Source: Deltaproteobacteria bacterium (GTDB lineage Bacteria > Myxococcota_A > UBA796 > UBA2385). From it: a stretch of DNA of 64,000 bases. The first letter of the stretch is position 1; each line of letters opens with the position of its first letter. Location: NCBI GenBank assembly GCA_016792625.1, contig JAEUKK010000033.1, forward strand, positions 32,278 to 96,277. The letters run 5' to 3'. Made by a program: the position numbers and the translations under genes. A model generated the notes under the pieces. It was not told the DNA's origin. It saw only the letters and a program-made list of their open reading frames with translations, and did not search any database. Shown here piece by piece: positions 52,136 through 60,534 of the stretch.

Positions 52136-54250
52136 ATGGCCGCCTCTCCCGCCCCCGCCGCAAACCTGAGCCTGTTCGAGCGCCTGCGCGAGCAAGGCGA
52201 CGTGGCGCTGGCCGTGTTGATGCTGGCATTCCTCGTCATCATGGTGATCCCGCTGCCGAGCTTCGTGCTCGACATGCTGCTCGCGCTCTCGCTCGGGATC
52301 GCGCTGCTGATCATGCTGACGACGCTATATGTCAAAAAGGCCGTGCAGTTCAGCATCTTCCCGATGGTGCTGCTCGCGACCACGCTCTACCGCCTCTCGT
52401 TGAACGTCGCGAGCACCCGGCTCATCTTGCTCGATGGCGACAAAGGTGAAGGCGCGGCGGGCCAGATCATCAAGACCTTCGGCCAAGTGGTCGTCGGCGG
52501 CAGCTATATTGTAGGTCTCGTCGTTTTCGTCATTCTGGTCGTGATCAACTTCTCGGTCATCACCAAGGGTGCGGGCCGCATCGCTGAGGTCGCAGCGCGG
52601 TTCACCCTCGACGCGATGCCGGGCAAGCAGATGGCGGTCGACGCCGAGCTCAACGCCGGCGTGATCAACGAGAAAGAGGCCCGCCGCCGCCGCGACGAGA
52701 TCACCGCTGAGGCCGACTTTTACGGCGCGATGGACGGCGCCAGCAAGTTCATCCGTGGCGACGCTGTGGCCGGCATCGTCATCACGATCATCAACATCCT
52801 CGGTGGCATGGCCATCGGCATGTTTCAAGAGGGCATGACTTTTCGCGAGTCGGCCCAAATCTACACGGTCTTGACCATCGGCGACGGCCTGATCAGCCAG
52901 ATCCCTGCGCTGATCATCAGCTCTGCGGCCGGCTTGCTCGTCACCCGGGTCAACTCGAACGACGGCGTGCCGCTGCCCCAGCAGTTCGCCGACCAGCTGT
53001 TGGGCTCGCCGCGGGCGCTTGGCCTGCTCGCGGGCACCTTGGTCGGTTTTGTCGCGCTCCCCGGCTTTCGCATCCCCTTTGCGGCGATGGCGGGCGGCGC
53101 GGCCTACCTCGCGTATCGCGGCCGCGAGAAGCAGAAGAAGATCGCCGCGACCCCGGCGACCCCGGCCATCGAGTCGAGCGCCCAGACCGCCGACGAGGCG
53201 CCGGTCGAGACCCTGCTGAAGGTCGAGCCGCTGGCCATCGAGCTGGGCGTCGACCTCATCGCCTTGGTCGACGAGCGCAAGGGCGGCAACCTTGTGGAGC
53301 GAATTCAGCGCATCCGGCGCCAGACCGCACAGGAGCAGGGCCTTTTGGTCCCCTCGGTGCACTTGCGCGACAACCTCAAGCTACAGCCCGGCGAATACAA
53401 CATCCTGCTCCGCGGGGAAAAGGTCGCTGAGGGCACGCTGTATCCTCGTCAGTTCCTGGCGATTAACCCCGGGGATGTGACCGTCCCCCTCAAGGGCGTC
53501 AAGGCAAAAGATCCGGTCTTTGGGTTGGATGCCACCTGGATCAACGAGGGCGCGAAGATGAACGCCCAGACCGCCGGCTACACGGTGGTCGACACGGCCA
53601 CGGTCATTACGACGCACATGACCGAGGTGCTCGCCCAGCACGGGCATGAGCTCTTCGGTCGCCAGCAGCTCGCCGACCTGCTCGAGCGTGTCCAGCTCGA
53701 GAACCCGCGCCTCATCGAGGAGCTCATCCCCGACACGCTGAGCCGCAGCGCGGTGCTGCGGGTCTTCCGCAACCTCCTGCGCGAGGGCGTGAGCATCAAG
53801 GACGGCACCAGCGTGCTTGAGGCCCTCGCCGACCACGGCCAGCGCCTCAAAGACCCCGATGTGCTGACCGAGTTCGTGCGCCAGCGCCTCGCGCGCCACG
53901 TTACCCGTCGCTACGCCGATGAGCAGGGTGTCATCCACTACATTGGGCTCGCACCTGACGCCGAAGACGCCATCTCGGCGGGCCTGCACGGCGGCGAGGG
54001 TGGCGTGATGAACCTCACCCTCGATCCCAACGACGCCCGGCGGCTGTTGATGGCGATCCGGTCCGCGGCCGACAAGTGGCGGGGAACCGGCGAGCTCGTC
54101 CTGCTCTGCCCGCCGCTCGCCCGGGGTCCGCTCCGGCGCCTCACCGAGAAGGTCGTCCCACGCGTCGCAGTGATCTCTCCCGCTGAGCTGTTGCCGACGG
54201 TGCGCTTGGAGCGCGTGACCGCCGTCTCGCTCCGCAACGCGGCGGCCTGA
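52136..54250 (+). CDS. flhA: Flagellar export gate protein FlhA
   Basis: A 704-residue FlhA. The N-terminal half has about eight transmembrane helices (ALAVLMLAFLVIMVIPLPSF and others) and the conserved FHIPEP-family motifs MVLLATTLYRLSLNVASTRLIL, FVVGGSYIVG-like segment, GAGRIAEVAARFTLDAMPGKQMAVDAELNAG and GDAVAGIVITIINILGG. After a linker at about 330-360 comes the cytoplasmic domain (LLKVEPLAIELGVDLIALVD, IRRQTAQEQGLLVPSVHLRDN, NAQTAGYTVVDTATVITTHMTEV, LREGVSIKD). It forms the export gate nonamer of the flagellar type III apparatus and docks chaperone-substrate complexes. A much longer open frame upstream is an antisense shadow of tetR. flhB and fliPQR are not in the window. Confidence 0.96.
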   Translation: MAASPAPAANLSLFERLREQGDVALAVLMLAFLVIMVIPLPSFVLDMLLALSLGIALLIMLTTLYVKKAVQFSIFPMVLLATTLYRLSLNVASTRLILLDGDKGEGAAGQIIKTFGQVVVGGSYIVGLVVFVILVVINFSVITKGAGRIAEVAARFTLDAMPGKQMAVDAELNAGVINEKEARRRRDEITAEADFYGAMDGASKFIRGDAVAGIVITIINILGGMAIGMFQEGMTFRESAQIYTVLTIGDGLISQIPALIISSAAGLLVTRVNSNDGVPLPQQFADQLLGSPRALGLLAGTLVGFVALPGFRIPFAAMAGGAAYLAYRGREKQKKIAATPATPAIESSAQTADEAPVETLLKVEPLAIELGVDLIALVDERKGGNLVERIQRIRRQTAQEQGLLVPSVHLRDNLKLQPGEYNILLRGEKVAEGTLYPRQFLAINPGDVTVPLKGVKAKDPVFGLDATWINEGAKMNAQTAGYTVVDTATVITTHMTEVLAQHGHELFGRQQLADLLERVQLENPRLIEELIPDTLSRSAVLRVFRNLLREGVSIKDGTSVLEALADHGQRLKDPDVLTEFVRQRLARHVTRRYADEQGVIHYIGLAPDAEDAISAGLHGGEGGVMNLTLDPNDARRLLMAIRSAADKWRGTGELVLLCPPLARGPLRRLTEKVVPRVAVISPAELLPTVRLERVTAVSLRNAAA

Positions 54251-54426
54251 GCCGACCGGTCGACCGCGCCCGCGATCATCGCTTGAGTGCGGCGGCGGCC
54301 GTGGGATAAGGTGCGGGGCTGAGCGGCGGGGCTGCGGGGTCGACGTGGCCGCGCGGGGCCGCTTGGCCAAGTGGTCCGCGGCGCTCTACGGCGCGCCCCG
54401 TCGGCGGATCAGGTGGAGGAGACGGA

Positions 54427-55233
54427 GTGTACGGGCGCACCGGAAAGCTGGAGGGCGAGCGCCGCGTCGACGGGCTGACCCGCGACGAGGTCTGCCGTCG
54501 GTACAAGAGCCGTATCGCCTTGATCGCGCGGCGGATCGGTGAGCGTCTCCCGCCCGACTGCGAGCTGCTCACCGAAGACCTCGCCGGCTTTGGCGCGGTG
54601 GGGCTGCTTGAGGCCTTCGACCGCTTTGACGAGGGGCGGGCCATCCAGTTCTCCACCTTTGCCGAGTACCGGATCCGCGGCGCGATGATGGACGCGCTGC
54701 GGCAAAATGACGCGTTCTCCCGGTACCGTCGCCAGATGTCGCGTCGTATCGAGGACGCGCAGGCCGGCCTGCTGGTCGAGCACGGGCGGGCGGGCACGGT
54801 CGACGAGCTCTGCCAGCGCCTCGGCGTCGACATGGAGACCTACTGGCACATGCGGGCCTGCACGCAGGCGGTCAGCTACGTGAGCATCTTCGATGGCGAA
54901 GATGACGACGGTGAGGGCGAAGAGGGCCGGTCGTTAACCGAGGTGCTCTCTGCGGGCAGCGGCGACGAGCCCCTTCGCGGCCTGATGGGCGAGGACGCGC
55001 GCGCGCTGCTCAAAGCGGCGCTCAAAGAGCTCCCCGAGCGCAAGCGCCAGTGCGTCATTCTGTATTATGGTCGCGGCCTGAACCTCAGCGAGATCGCGCG
55101 GGTGTTTGACGTCACGCCCTCCCGCATCTCGCAGATCTTGTCGGGCGCCCGCGAAGAGCTCCGCGAGATCCTGTTTGACCAGATCGACCTCGACGACCTC
55201 GCCTACGGGCGGATCACCGCGGAGGCCCTGTGA
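54427..55233 (+). CDS. fliA: Flagellar sigma factor FliA (sigma-28)
   Basis: A 268-residue sigma-70-family protein of the FliA/WhiG group. Region 2 is visible as FGAVGLLEAFDRFDEGRAIQFSTFAEYRIRGAMMDALRQ and region 3 as SRRIEDAQAGLLVEHGRAGTVDELCQRLG. Region 4 is LPERKRQCVILYYGRGLNLSEIARVFDVTPSRISQILSGA. It directs RNA polymerase to late flagellar promoters and is held by FlgM. A GTG start is used, with an AGGAG six bases upstream. The stop overlaps flgF (GTGA). It lies 176 bases after flhA with no gene between them. Confidence 0.94.
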   Translation: MYGRTGKLEGERRVDGLTRDEVCRRYKSRIALIARRIGERLPPDCELLTEDLAGFGAVGLLEAFDRFDEGRAIQFSTFAEYRIRGAMMDALRQNDAFSRYRRQMSRRIEDAQAGLLVEHGRAGTVDELCQRLGVDMETYWHMRACTQAVSYVSIFDGEDDDGEGEEGRSLTEVLSAGSGDEPLRGLMGEDARALLKAALKELPERKRQCVILYYGRGLNLSEIARVFDVTPSRISQILSGAREELREILFDQIDLDDLAYGRITAEAL

Positions 55234-55952
55234 GCCACGAGATCTACTCCGTCCTCTCGGGCGCCCTCGGCGTCTGGCAGCAGACCGAGGTCACCGCCAA
55301 CAACCTGGCGAACATCAGCACCACCGCCTACCGCGAGCAGCGCACCACCTACGAGCAGGTGGATCGTGACCCGCGCCCCCTGGGCAACAGCTTCAGCCGC
55401 ATGGTGCCGGGCTTTGTGAACCAGATCGACGGGCCGATCATCAACGACAACGTCGAGACCCACGTCGCGCTCCGCGGGCCGGGCTTCTTGGTGGTCGAGA
55501 CCCGCGACGGCGAGGCCCTGCTCACCCGCAACGGCAACCTCCGCATCGACGAAGATCGTTTCCTGGTCACTCAAGACGGCGAGCGCGTCCTCGGCCACAC
55601 CGGCGCGATCCGCCTCCCCCTGGGTGAGAAGATCGAGATCGACGCCGATGGCAACGTGACCACGCGCCTCGACAACGGCTTTGACGTCGTGGTGCGGCAA
55701 GTCGACCAGCTCCGGCTGATGTACAGCGACGACCTCATCCCCCGGGGCGGCGGTCGGTACCAGCCCGGCGGCGCGGTGACCGAGGCCAGCGCCTGCCGGG
55801 TGACCCAGGGCGCGACCGAGGGCAGCAATGTCGACCCGATGCGCGAGATGGTCGAGCTCATCCAGACGGCCCGCTACTTTGACATTTATCAAAAGGCGAT
55901 CCAGACCTCGGACGCCCTCGATCAGACCATTTACGCCCTTCCCCGAGGCTGA
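55230..55952 (+). CDS. flgF: Flagellar proximal-rod protein FlgF
   Basis: A 240-residue rod protein of the FlgF type. The N-terminal helix (EIYSVLSGALGVWQQTEVTANNLANISTTAYREQ) and C-terminal helix (SNVDPMREMVELIQTARYFDIYQKAIQTSDAL) are the paired coiled-coil D0 segments shared by all axial proteins. The centre has FLVVETRDGEALLTRNGNLRIDE and the DGNV... block typical of FlgF/FlgG. It sits between the MS-ring and the distal rod. GTG overlaps the fliA stop as GTGA, and FlgG follows three bases after its stop. Confidence 0.93.
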   Translation: MSHEIYSVLSGALGVWQQTEVTANNLANISTTAYREQRTTYEQVDRDPRPLGNSFSRMVPGFVNQIDGPIINDNVETHVALRGPGFLVVETRDGEALLTRNGNLRIDEDRFLVTQDGERVLGHTGAIRLPLGEKIEIDADGNVTTRLDNGFDVVVRQVDQLRLMYSDDLIPRGGGRYQPGGAVTEASACRVTQGATEGSNVDPMREMVELIQTARYFDIYQKAIQTSDALDQTIYALPRG

Positions 55953-55955
55953 TCC

Positions 55956-56732
55956 ATGCGCTCGCTCTACACCGCGGCCACCGGGATGCGCGCCCAACAG
56001 ATGCGCATCGACAACATCGCGAACAACCTCAGCAACGTCTCGACCACCGGCTACAAGAAGGCCCGCGAAGCGTTCGAGGATCTCATCTACCAGACCGTTC
56101 CCGTCGGCTCGACCACCCTGCTCAACCAGCGGCCGATGAGCCTCGAGATGGGCACCGGTACACGGTTGGTGGCGGTGCAGCGTGACTTTACAACGGGCGA
56201 CCTGACCTACACCGGCAACCAGTATGATCTGAGCATCGGCGGTCGCGGCTTCTTTGTCGTGCAGGACGCCAATGGCAACCAGCGCTACACGCGGGACGGC
56301 CGCTTCCAGCGCGACGTGAACGGCGAGCTGGTGACCGCTGCTGGCCTCACCCTGAGCCCCAGCATCCAGATCCCCGAGGACGCCCTTCGGGTCGTCATCA
56401 ACGAAGACGGCACCGTGCAGGCCGAGTTCGAAGACGACACCGCCGCGGTCACCGTCGGCCAAATCCAGCTGGTCGAGTTCCAAAACCCGACCGGGCTCCG
56501 CGCGGCGGGCGGAAACCTCTACATCGCCACCCCCGAGAGCGGTCAGCCGCAGTTCATGGACCCAAGCCAGGGCTTCGTGAACATCCAGCAGGCCTTCCTT
56601 GAGTCGAGCAACGTGGACGTCGCCGAGGAGCTGATCAACATGATCGTCGCGCAGCGCTCCTATGAGCTCAGCAGCAAGGTCATCGAGACCTCCGACCAGA
56701 TGCTCCAGACCGTCTCGTCGATGAAGCGCTGA
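55956..56732 (+). CDS. flgG: Flagellar distal-rod protein FlgG
   Basis: A 258-residue FlgG. The D0 helices are RSLYTAATGMRAQQMRIDNIANNLSNVSTTGYKK at the N-terminus and VAEELINMIVAQRSYELSSKVIETSDQMLQ at the C-terminus. The centre carries GTGTRLVAVQRDFTTGDLTYTGNQYDLSIGGRGFFVV and GRFQRDVNGELV. It forms the distal rod that passes through the P and L rings encoded just downstream. GAGG precedes the ATG by nine bases. Length is that of the common bacterial protein. Confidence 0.96.
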   Translation: MRSLYTAATGMRAQQMRIDNIANNLSNVSTTGYKKAREAFEDLIYQTVPVGSTTLLNQRPMSLEMGTGTRLVAVQRDFTTGDLTYTGNQYDLSIGGRGFFVVQDANGNQRYTRDGRFQRDVNGELVTAAGLTLSPSIQIPEDALRVVINEDGTVQAEFEDDTAAVTVGQIQLVEFQNPTGLRAAGGNLYIATPESGQPQFMDPSQGFVNIQQAFLESSNVDVAEELINMIVAQRSYELSSKVIETSDQMLQTVSSMKR

Positions 56733-56740
56733 GCCGGCGG

Positions 56741-57415
56741 GTGCGGTCGGTCCTCGGGGCAGCGGCCGCGGGGGCGGCGCTCAGCGCGGGGGTCGCGCGT
56801 GCGGAGCTGCCCGAGCGCGCGGTCGCCGAGGCGGTGCGTGCGCACGTGGCCGAGGCCCTGGGGGTGCCCTTGCACGACGTCGAGGTCCCCAGCGTCGGCC
56901 TCGGTCGACCCCTGCGCTGCCCCGAGGGCGCGGCCATCCAGGTCGATGCGGTCCCCGGCGAAGATTACCGTGGCTGGGCTGATCTTCGCGTGGGGGCCGA
57001 GGGCTGCGAGGCGCTGCGGGTGCGGGCGCGCGTGCAGGTGTGGCGGAGCGTCCCGGTCGCCGCCGCGGATGTCGGCGCGGGGGGCCTCGTTCGCCTGAGC
57101 GCCCGGCGGGTGCTCATTGAAGATGTGCACGGCCTCTCGGTCGACCCGTCTGGCGGGCCTTTTGTGGCGGTCGCGCCCTTGCGCGCCGGCGAGCCCGTGC
57201 TGGTCGGTCGGGTTCGGGTGGCGCCCGCCGCCCGCAGCGGCGCGGTCGTGCAGATCGAGGCGGTGGTGGGTGGCGTGGTGGTGCGGGTCCCCGGCAAGCT
57301 GCTCAGCGACGCCGCGCTGGGGGAGCGGGTCAAGGTCTTGAACACCGTGCACGGAGTCGTGGTGGAAGGTACGCTCAGCGCGCCAGATCGCGTGCGGACC
57401 GCCAGCGGGGGTTGA
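56741..57415 (+). CDS. flgA: P-ring assembly protein FlgA
   Basis: A 224-residue periplasmic chaperone with a short signal peptide (LGAAAAGAALSAGVARA-EL). The C-terminal half has the SAF/FlgA_C domain: VAAADVGAGGLVRLSARRVLIEDVHG and GRVRVAPAARSGAVVQIEAVVGGVVVRVPGKLLSDAALGERVKVLN. It helps FlgI polymerise into the P-ring. It starts at GTG eight bases after flgG with a weak ribosome-binding site, so translation may rely on coupling. The N-terminal domain matches the family only loosely. Confidence 0.85.
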   Translation: MRSVLGAAAAGAALSAGVARAELPERAVAEAVRAHVAEALGVPLHDVEVPSVGLGRPLRCPEGAAIQVDAVPGEDYRGWADLRVGAEGCEALRVRARVQVWRSVPVAAADVGAGGLVRLSARRVLIEDVHGLSVDPSGGPFVAVAPLRAGEPVLVGRVRVAPAARSGAVVQIEAVVGGVVVRVPGKLLSDAALGERVKVLNTVHGVVVEGTLSAPDRVRTASGG

Positions 57416-57470
57416 GCGTGGTGCTGGTGTGGCGGCCGTGCAGCACGCAGGGGCGCCAAGGGAGTGGGGA

Positions 57471-58187
57471 ATGGCGGGACTCACGTTGATCATGCGCACC
57501 AGGGCGGGCGTGGGGCTGCTCGTCGCCGCGCTGGCTGCCCTCAGCTCGGTGTCGACCGCGGCCGCCGCGCCCGAGGGCTTGCCCGAGTACCGCGACGCGA
57601 TGCCCCCCACGCCGCCGCCGCCGCCGCCGGGCAGCCTCTGGTCTGAGGCCAACGCCCGCGCGATGATCGGAATGGACGGAAACGCCCGTCGGGTCGGTGA
57701 TCTCATCACGGTCCGCATCACCGAGCGCACCCGGGCCGAAGCGGCCGCCGACACCGAGACCCGCCGCGAGAGCACCGTGGGCGGCAGCATCAGCCGGATG
57801 TTTGGCGTGGTCGAGGGGGCCACGAAGAACAACCCCTTGATGGGGGGCGAGCTGGCCCTGGAGGCGGCGGGTGGCTCGTCATTCTCGGGCGACGCGAAGA
57901 CCACCCGCGAAGGCTTGGTGACCGGCTCGTTGACCTGCCGGGTGGTCGAAAAGTACCCGAACGGCAACCTGAAGATCTACGGCTGGAAAGAGGTGCGGAC
58001 CAACCGCGAGACCACCTACTTGGTCCTCACCGGGATCATCCGGCCCCGCGACATCCAAGCCAACAATACAATCGAGAGCGATTTTGTCGCCGAGGCCAAG
58101 CTGCAGCTGGACGGCGCGGGCGTGGTGGCAGACAAGCAGGGCCCCGGCATTGGCGCGCGGGTCGTCGATCACGCGTGGCCGTTCTGA
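57471..58187 (+). CDS. flgH: L-ring protein FlgH, without a lipobox
   Basis: A 238-residue FlgH. The conserved core is present: SLWSEANARAMIGMDGNARRVGDLITVRITERTRAEA, TRRESTVGGSISRMFG, GDAKTTREGLVTGSLTCRVVEKYPNGNLKIYGWKEV and YLVLTGIIRPRDIQANNTI. FlgH forms the outer-membrane L-ring around the rod and is normally a lipoprotein. Here the leader (MRTRAGVGLLVAALAALSSVSTAAAAP) has no Cys near the cleavage site and looks like an ordinary Sec signal ending in an Ala tract. ATG at 57471 has GGGAG six bases upstream. An ATG seven codons later is possible. The stop overlaps a possible early FlgI start. Confidence 0.93.
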   Translation: MAGLTLIMRTRAGVGLLVAALAALSSVSTAAAAPEGLPEYRDAMPPTPPPPPPGSLWSEANARAMIGMDGNARRVGDLITVRITERTRAEAAADTETRRESTVGGSISRMFGVVEGATKNNPLMGGELALEAAGGSSFSGDAKTTREGLVTGSLTCRVVEKYPNGNLKIYGWKEVRTNRETTYLVLTGIIRPRDIQANNTIESDFVAEAKLQLDGAGVVADKQGPGIGARVVDHAWPF

Positions 58188-58216
58188 TGCGCGTCCTCCG
58201 CCCTCAGGGAGCTGAG

Positions 58217-59356
58217 ATGAACCCGCTGCACAGCATCGTGGTCGGTCCCCGCTGGTTGCGCATTGGCTTGTGCGCCGGCCTGGCGCTCGCCGCGCTCGGC
58301 GCCGCCCCCCGTGCAGAGGCGGCGCGGGTCAAAGACGTCGCCGCGCTCTATGGCGCGCGGGACAACATGCTCATCGGCTATGGCTTGGTCACCGGCCTCA
58401 ACCGCACCGGCGACACCTTGCAGAACCGCGCGAGCATCCGCGCCTTGGTCAACCGCTTGCAGGGCATGGGGTTTACGGTCACGCCGCAAGAGGTGATGGC
58501 GCGCAACGTGGCGGTGGTCATGGTCACGGCCCGGCTGCCCCCGCACGCCCGCAGCGGCCACCAGATTGACGTCGAGGTCAGCAGCACCGGCGACGCCACC
58601 TCGCTCGAGGGCGGCGTGCTCCAGTTCACCCCGCTGACCGCGCCAGACGGCGAGGTCTATGCCACGGCCCAGGGCCCCATGGTGATCGGCGGCTTCAACG
58701 CCCAGCAAGCGGGCACCACGGCGCGCAAGAACTTTCCCAACGTGGGGCGCATCCCCCAGGGCGCGATCGTCGAGAAAGAGAACCCAAACCGGATGATCCT
58801 CGACAAGCAGTCCGAGCTGGAGTGGATCATCCGCGAGCCGGACTTCACGACCGCCCTGCGCATGGCCGACGCGATCAACGACGCCTTCGACGAGGACCTC
58901 GCCCGCGCGCGCGACGGCGGCACCGTCGTGGTCAAGGTGCCCAGCCGCTACTTGAGCCGGCAGGTCGAGATGATCGCCGAGGTCGAGGCGGTCGACCTGC
59001 AGCCCGACGCGCTGGCGCGGGTCGTGGTGAACGAGCGCACCGGCACCGTGGTGATGGGCGCCCAGGTGCGCATCTCGCCGGTGGCGGTCGCGCACGGGGG
59101 CCTGAGCATCCAGGTCGCGCAGGAGAACGGCGTCAGCCAGCCCAACCCCTTCGGGCGGGGCACCACGACCACCACCCAAAACAGCCAGGTCGAGGCCACC
59201 GAAGAGTCGGGCAAGCTCGTCCTGGTGCAAGGGGCGACGGTGGATGAGCTGGTCACGGCGCTCAACGCGATCGGCGTCAAGCCGCGGGATCTCATCCAGA
59301 TTTTGCTGACGATCCGCGCCGCGGGCGCGCTGCAGGCAGAGGTCGAGGTCCTGTAG
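58217..59356 (+). CDS. flgI: P-ring protein FlgI
   Basis: A 379-residue FlgI, which builds the periplasmic P-ring in the peptidoglycan layer. A Sec signal (IGLCAGLALAALGAAPRAEA-ARV) is followed by the family core: KDVAALYGARDNMLIGYGLVTGLNRTGDTLQN, ARNVAVVMVTARLPPHARSGHQIDVEVSSTGDATSLEGGVL, EKENPNRMILDKQSELEWIIREPDF and GATVDELVTALNAIGVKPRDLIQIL. I chose the ATG at 58217 because GGGAG lies five bases upstream; an ATG at 58187 overlapping the flgH stop and an upstream GTG would add 10-14 residues. FlgJ follows after 19 bases. Confidence 0.95.
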   Translation: MNPLHSIVVGPRWLRIGLCAGLALAALGAAPRAEAARVKDVAALYGARDNMLIGYGLVTGLNRTGDTLQNRASIRALVNRLQGMGFTVTPQEVMARNVAVVMVTARLPPHARSGHQIDVEVSSTGDATSLEGGVLQFTPLTAPDGEVYATAQGPMVIGGFNAQQAGTTARKNFPNVGRIPQGAIVEKENPNRMILDKQSELEWIIREPDFTTALRMADAINDAFDEDLARARDGGTVVVKVPSRYLSRQVEMIAEVEAVDLQPDALARVVVNERTGTVVMGAQVRISPVAVAHGGLSIQVAQENGVSQPNPFGRGTTTTTQNSQVEATEESGKLVLVQGATVDELVTALNAIGVKPRDLIQILLTIRAAGALQAEVEVL

Positions 59357-59375
59357 GGCACCGAGGGGAGGGCTG

Positions 59376-60182
59376 ATGGCGATCGACGGGCTGCGTCCAG
59401 ACATCCAGGGCTTGCACGCGCTGGGCAACGACGCCGAGGCGCTGGAGCGCGCGCGCACGAGCCGCGAGGCCGCGCAGCAGTTCGAGACCTACATGGCGCG
59501 CATCCTCGTGCGTGAGATGCGCAAGACCGTGCCCGATGGCCTCTTTTCGGGGCCGGCCATGGACATGTTCAGCGACCTCTTCGACGAGGAGCTCGCCGAG
59601 CGGATCTCGGACGGCGGCTCGTTGGGGCTGGCCGACGCGCTGCTCCGCGGCATGCCGGGCGGAGAGGAGCTGATCGCAGCGGCCTTTCCGCGGGAGCCCC
59701 GTGGCTATCGGGGCGGCGAAGAGCTGGGCGCGCTGGCTGCTTGGCGGGCGCGCCGCGGCGGCGGTGGTCGACGCGAGGGGATCCTGCCCCTGCTGGGCCG
59801 GCTCACCTCGGGCTTTGGCCTGCGGGTCGACCCCCTCGGCGATGGCCACAAGCACCACAAGGGCCTCGACATCGCCGCGCCCAAGGGCAGCAGCATCGGC
59901 GCGGTGGAGGGCGGGGTGGTGAGCTTCGCGGGCTGGCGCGGCAATTACGGCAACGCGGTGATCATCCGGCACGCCGACGGGACGGAGTCGCTCTACGGCC
60001 ACTGCGAGGCCCTGCGCGTGCAGGAGGGCCAGCAGGTCCGGCCCGGCCAGACCATCGCCACGGTCGGGTCCACCGGGCGATCAACCGGCCCGCATCTGCA
60101 CTTTGAACTTCGCGAAAATGGTGAGCAGGTCGACCCTCTCCGGGCCTATGGCTGGGAGCGGTCCGAAGAACTGCAAAGATGA
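59376..60182 (+). CDS. flgJ: FlgJ rod-binding domain fused to an M23 (LytM) peptidase
   Basis: A 268-residue protein of two domains. Residues 25-100 match the FlgJ/rod-binding domain (REAAQQFETYMARILVREMRKTVPDGLFSGPAMDMFSDLFDEELAERI). Residues of about 145-255 are an M23/LytM metallopeptidase: LTSGFGLRVDPLGDGHKHHKGLDIAAP (zinc His and Asp of H-x3-D), SFAGWRGNYGNAVIIRHADG, YGHCEALRVQEGQQVRPGQTIATVGSTGRSTGPHLHFEL (H-x-H). In E. coli FlgJ the partner domain is a muramidase-like glucosaminidase; here it would cut peptide cross-links to let the rod through. There is no signal peptide, as expected for a rod protein. GGGAGGG precedes the ATG. Confidence 0.92.
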   Translation: MAIDGLRPDIQGLHALGNDAEALERARTSREAAQQFETYMARILVREMRKTVPDGLFSGPAMDMFSDLFDEELAERISDGGSLGLADALLRGMPGGEELIAAAFPREPRGYRGGEELGALAAWRARRGGGGRREGILPLLGRLTSGFGLRVDPLGDGHKHHKGLDIAAPKGSSIGAVEGGVVSFAGWRGNYGNAVIIRHADGTESLYGHCEALRVQEGQQVRPGQTIATVGSTGRSTGPHLHFELRENGEQVDPLRAYGWERSEELQR

Positions 60183-60196
60183 TCGGCCCTGGGGTT

Positions 60197-60223
60197 CAAA
60201 CCTCTGGGTTGATCATCCGAAGA
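60197..60223 (+). promoter_or_regulatory. Candidate sigma-28 promoter for flgM
   Basis: CAAA, a 15-base spacer and TCCGAAGA lie about 20 bases before flgM. The FliA consensus is TAAA-N15-GCCGATAA. The spacing is exact, with 3 of 4 and 5 of 8 bases matching. The -10 box contains the CCGA core. Confidence 0.45.
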
Positions 60224-60241
60224 GCCGGACAGGAGGTCGAC

Positions 60242-60514
60242 ATGAAGATCACTGGCACGCTGCCCGCGCCGGTTCGCGAGAGCCCCACCGGGCGCGCGCG
60301 GGCCGCCGTTCAGAGCCGGACTGACACGGTCGCCCGTCAGGTGCTGCTCACGAGCGGCGCCCGCTTCATCGAAGAGACCCGCGAGGCCGCCAGCGGTCTC
60401 GCCAAGGTCCGGGCAGACGAGGTAGCGCGCGCGCGCGCCGACGTCATGAGCGGCGCGATCCTCGACGAGGCAGAGCTAGACGCTGCTGTGGACGCCATCC
60501 TCGCGGGGCTTTGA
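60242..60514 (+). CDS. flgM: Anti-sigma-28 factor FlgM
   Basis: A 90-residue, polar, partly disordered protein of FlgM size. The C-terminal half has the sigma-28-binding pattern (ARQVLLTSGARFIEETREAASGLAKVRADEVARARADVMSGAILDEAELDAAVDAIL in outline), where the helix VRADEVARARADVMSG matches the family's conserved K-V-x2-I-K-x2-I-x2-G segment. It binds FliA until it is exported through the finished hook. AGGAGG lies five bases upstream of the ATG. A candidate sigma-28 promoter precedes it. flgN follows after four bases. Confidence 0.82.
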   Translation: MKITGTLPAPVRESPTGRARAAVQSRTDTVARQVLLTSGARFIEETREAASGLAKVRADEVARARADVMSGAILDEAELDAAVDAILAGL

Positions 60515-60518
60515 GCGG

Positions 60519-60534
60519 TTGGCACGAACGCTGC
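60519..60534 (+). promoter_or_regulatory. Sigma-54-like element at the flgN start
   Basis: TTGGCACGAACGCTGCA matches the -24/-12 consensus TGGCAC-N5-TTGCA at all but one base, with GG and GC ten bases apart. It covers the first codons of flgN and could drive flgK and flgL. This is pattern match only, and coding constraint may explain it. Confidence 0.3.

Noticed and set aside
54251..54426. Possible small gene between flhA and fliA, where flhF or flhG often lies.
   Set aside because: The gap is only 176 bases, with no ribosome-binding site or coherent frame.
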